64,000 nt of DNA, from NCBI RefSeq assembly GCF_001306035.1, contig NZ_LGCM01000042.1, forward strand, positions 1 through 64,000, in the 5' to 3' direction. Of the stretch, positions 61,731-64,000 are shown one piece after another; position 1 is the first letter of the stretch, and the number at the start of each line of letters is the position of its first letter. Source of the stretch: Levilinea saccharolytica (GTDB lineage Bacteria > Chloroflexota > Anaerolineae > Anaerolineales > Anaerolineaceae). Below the pieces are notes generated by a model. It was not told the origin of the DNA and ran no database searches. It saw nothing but the letters and a program-made list of their open reading frames with translations. A program made the translations under genes and the position numbers.

Positions 61731-61770
61731 CATTGCGAGACCAGATGGGTTTTCTGGTCGAAGCAATCTC
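61731..61770. repeat. REP-like unit, variant copy
   Basis: cattgcgaga...cgaagcaatct with an inner stem GACCAGA/TTCTGGTC. It shares its outer ends with the elements at 59651-59681 and 62092-62122. Confidence 0.6.
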
Positions 61771-61830
61771 TATCCCGAAAAGCACAGGTTGCTTTGCGTC
61801 CTTGGCGCCTCCGCGGTTCAAAGACACGTC

Positions 61831-61864
61831 TTTTACCGCCAAGACGCGAAGAACGCCAAGAAAG
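61831..61864. repeat. Intergenic direct repeat, copy 2
   Basis: This unit matches 61634-61667 at 33 of 34 positions (G to A at one base) and runs directly into a large hairpin. Confidence 0.75.
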
Positions 61865-61867
61865 TCG

Positions 61868-61975
61868 AAGCAATCTCTACCCTGAGAGAGAGATCGCCAC
61901 GCCCACCGAAAACCGGCGGCTTAGGCGGTGGTTGTCCGCCCGCGGCGATCTGCACCTTTCGGGTAGAGATTGCTT
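61868..61975. repeat. Large imperfect hairpin with nested palindromes
   Basis: Perfect 15-base arms (61868-61882, 61961-61975; AAGCAATCTCTACCC and complement) enclose nested stems such as AGATCGCC/GGCGATCT and CCGGCGG/CCGCCCG. It has no coding potential and probably is a REP/REPIN-like composite. Confidence 0.65.
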
Positions 61976-62135
61976 TGCCCTCAAAAACCGAGGGCTCGCA
62001 GTAACATGTTTTTTTTGTCATCGCGCGCCCTCGCAGCCATTCAGTGCGTTCGAAGAAGCTGCACCCACCCTACCGCGGCCAATCGGCGTGCAGATTGCTT
62101 CGCCGCTGCGCGGCTCGCAATGACGTGCGGCCCCC

Positions 62136-62168
62136 TAAAACGAGCCGCCCCGGTGAGAGGCGGCTCGT
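62136..62168 (-). terminator. Terminator after kbl, second copy
   Basis: This is the same perfect 10-bp stem and T-tract as at 59605-59637, inverted, downstream of the second kbl. Confidence 0.85.
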
Positions 62169-62194
62169 CTACAACAGCAGAATGAACAGCGAAC

Positions 62195-63379
62195 CTAGGC
62201 GATGACGCCCAGCTTGCGGCCTACCTTGGCGAAAGCCGCCAGGCCCTGATCCAGATCCTCTTTTTGGTGCGCCGCGGAGATCATCACGCGGATGCGCGCC
62301 TTGCCGCGCGGTACGGTGGGGAAGCCGATGGACATGGCAAAGACGCCTTCCTCAAACAGCTCGCGGCTGAACTGCTGGGCGAGGGGGGCCTCGCCCAACA
62401 TCACCGGGGTGATGGGGGTGGTGGAAACGCCCGTGTCGAAGCCCAGTTTCTTCATTTCTTCTTTAAAGTAGCGCGCGTTGGCCCACAGCCGGTCCACGCG
62501 TTCGGTGGAGGATTCGAGGATGTCCACCGCGGCGATGCAGGCGCCCACATCGGCGGGGGTGACAGCCGAGGAGAACAGGAAAGGCCGCCCGCGCTGGCGC
62601 AGCCATTCCACAATCACCGCGCTGCCGGCCACCACGCCGCCCACCACGCCAAAGGCCTTCGAGAGCGTGCCGACTTCTACGTCCACTTTGCCGTGCAGGT
62701 GGAAATGATCCACAATGCCGCGCCCGCCGGTGCCCAACACACCTTCGCCGTGGGCGTCATCCACCATCAGGAGGATATCGTACTTTTCGGCGATCTCATA
62801 GATTTTATCCAGCGGGGCAATATCGCCGTCCATGCTGAACACGCCGTCGGTCACGATCAGCCCGCGGCGGTAGCTGCCGGCGTTTTCCTGAATGACCTTT
62901 TCCAGCGAGGCGGGGTCGGCGTGGCCGTAGCGCGCGATGCGCGCGCCCGACAGGCGGCTGCCGTCAATGATGCTGGCGTGGTTCAGCTCGTCGGAGAAGA
63001 TGACGTCTTCCTTGCCCACCAGGGCGGGCAGGGTGGCCAGATTGGCGGTGAAGCCGGATTGGAAGGTGATGGCGGCCTCAACGCCCTTAAAGGCGGCCAG
63101 GCGGCGTTCCAGTTCCAGGTGAATGTCCATGGTACCGGCGATGGAGCGCACGGCAGCCGGGCCGACGCCGAATTTTTGGGTGTATTCCTGGGCGGTCTTG
63201 ACCAGAACGGGTTCGTTGGCCAGTCCCAGATAGTTGTTGGAGCAGAAGTTGAGAACACGTTTGCCGTCCACCATCAGCCAGGCGCCTTGCGGCGAACCCA
63301 GCGTGCGGATGCGGTTATAGAGGCCGGCCTCTTTCAGGCTGTCCAGCTCTTGGTGGATCCAGGTAAGTCTTTCGGACAT
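62195..63379 (-). CDS. kbl: Glycine C-acetyltransferase, second identical copy
   Basis: Its 394-residue product is identical to that of 58394-59578, including the PLP lysine segment [13 protein letters not shown] and the upstream GGAG. Identical copies imply a very recent duplication, gene conversion, or an assembly duplicate. If real, dosage of the enzyme would be doubled. Confidence 0.9.
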   Translation of the reverse strand: MSERLTWIHQELDSLKEAGLYNRIRTLGSPQGAWLMVDGKRVLNFCSNNYLGLANEPVLVKTAQEYTQKFGVGPAAVRSIAGTMDIHLELERRLAAFKGVEAAITFQSGFTANLATLPALVGKEDVIFSDELNHASIIDGSRLSGARIARYGHADPASLEKVIQENAGSYRRGLIVTDGVFSMDGDIAPLDKIYEIAEKYDILLMVDDAHGEGVLGTGGRGIVDHFHLHGKVDVEVGTLSKAFGVVGGVVAGSAVIVEWLRQRGRPFLFSSAVTPADVGACIAAVDILESSTERVDRLWANARYFKEEMKKLGFDTGVSTTPITPVMLGEAPLAQQFSRELFEEGVFAMSIGFPTVPRGKARIRVMISAAHQKEDLDQGLAAFAKVGRKLGVIA

Positions 63380-63440
63380 GTGGGGCTACTCCGGGGGAAT
63401 GGGTTGGGAATGCGCAGGGCGAGGCCCGCGCCTAAAAAAA

Positions 63441-64000
63441 TTATACATCCAAATGAGCATCGGCTAGATAGCCAATTTCGGTCAGGGCAGCGCGCACAGC
63501 GGACTCGCCCCCAGGTTTGACCACCACCACGGTGGGGCTGAGGGCCGGCCCCAGGTGGCGGGCGGCGCGCGTGCTGCGCAGGGCGGTGAGGATCTCCGGC
63601 GCGCCCACGGTGAGCAGGGTGGGGCGGCTGAGGGAGGCCTGCACGCCCAGCTTTTCCCAGCGCTCCAGGGCTTCGATCAGACTGGGCGGCAGCGGCGCGG
63701 CGCTGTGGCGTTTGAGCACGCTGAGCACATGCGTCACGCGCAGGCCCTGGCTTTGGGCTTGCTGGAGGGATTCAGGGGTCAGGCGGTAGATGTACCGATC
63801 GGCTTTTTCATCTTCCAGGGTGCAGAAGCGCGCCACCTGGTAGCGAGCGGCCCGCGGGGTGAGGGCCTGAATCACCACCTGGCCGTCCTTGCTGACGATG
63901 AGGGGCTGGTTCTCAGCGGGAAGCCCTTCCGGCGGCTGTCCGTGCCACAGGGCCGCGGCCCAGGGAGAGGGGCGAAAAGCGGTGTTGATCTCGTGGGCGT
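63441..64000 (-). CDS. Helicase-associated-domain protein, second copy, cut by the window end
   Basis: This is the last ~185 codons of a second copy of the protein at 56707-58332, identical over the visible part, including the XPB/Ssl2-like C-terminal domain. The gene continues past 64000, so the duplication extends beyond the window. Confidence 0.85.
   Translation of the reverse strand, partial: AHEINTAFRPSPWAAALWHGQPPEGLPAENQPLIVSKDGQVVIQALTPRAARYQVARFCTLEDEKADRYIYRLTPESLQQAQSQGLRVTHVLSVLKRHSAAPLPPSLIEALERWEKLGVQASLSRPTLLTVGAPEILTALRSTRAARHLGPALSPTVVVVKPGGESAVRAALTEIGYLADAHLDV

Larger units (their letters stand above)
62051..64000 (-). repeat. Right arm of the large inverted duplication
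   Basis: This is the inverted copy of 57773-59722, continuing to the window end. It carries the terminator, kbl and the helicase-associated gene end in opposite orientation. Antisense reading frames over kbl are also unchanged, so no silent differences are apparent there. Confidence 0.95.

Noticed and set aside
61634-61864. Repeats that might be a CRISPR array
   Set aside because: Only two near copies with unequal spacing, no regular spacers and no cas genes.
62264-63520. 418-codon open frame (also at 58253-59509)
   Set aside because: It is antisense to kbl; kbl is a clear enzyme and the other frame is a GC-driven shadow.
57773-64000. Composite transposon explanation for the inverted arms
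   Set aside because: The arms carry kbl and a helicase-associated gene but no transposase, terminal inverted repeats or target duplication.

Overview
The window is about 60% G+C, densely coded and mostly on the minus strand. Gene content suggests a fermentative, anaerobic member of the Chloroflexota, probably Anaerolineae. The signs are a single-chain pyruvate:ferredoxin oxidoreductase, ethanolamine ammonia-lyase and microcompartment shell genes, lipoprotein maturation genes (lgt, lspA) and very large GAF-domain sensors. This placement is inferred from gene content only; no rRNA or other phylogenetic marker was analysed.

Layout. 1-1.7 kb: end of an ethanolamine-utilisation cluster (eutC, eutL). 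1.8-5.7 kb: polyamine/iron-type ABC importer. 6-9.7 kb: nifJ. 9.8-13.7 kb: minus-strand group with a DUF554 protein, a PduO-type cobalamin adenosyltransferase, a peptide-type solute-binding protein and secG. 13.7-17.2 kb: PHP protein and YbaK-type deacylase facing an archease-rtcB RNA-ligase operon. 17.25-23.5 kb (+): an APH(3')-III-like kinase, two FHA proteins, a small HhH protein, mtnP, and a RodA protein fused to a transpeptidase-like domain without its catalytic motifs. 23.5-38.6 kb: membrane protein, TIGR01777 oxidoreductase, HNH protein, MBL hydrolase, ABC exporter with an ABC-2/SpoIIM fusion permease, lgt, CDP-alcohol phosphatidyltransferase, ftsK, S1 protein, 7TM-GAF regulator, GNAT and purine nucleoside phosphorylase. 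38.9-43.1 kb: diguanylate cyclase, threonine aldolase, rluD family, lspA.

43.2-56.5 kb is a continuous minus-strand signalling region and the strongest candidate for an undescribed system. One operon encodes a DUF4388 (PATAN) protein, an MglA/COG2229-like GTPase, an alpha/beta hydrolase, a V4R protein and a left-handed beta-helix protein. Next comes a response regulator with a degenerate GGDEF domain, a 2310-residue histidine kinase with about ten GAF domains, a CheY-like receiver and a second alpha/beta hydrolase that resembles the first but lacks the nucleophilic serine.

56.7-64 kb holds a helicase-associated-domain protein and kbl, then a structural anomaly. At least 1,950 bp (57773-59722) recurs without visible change as an inverted copy at 62051-64000. 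The 2.3-kb spacer carries tRNA-Gly, tRNA-Cys, intergenic repeats and two broken genes. The two halves of one secreted-protein gene lie on opposite strands, which looks like a fold-back: either a real inverted duplication or an amplification/assembly chimera.
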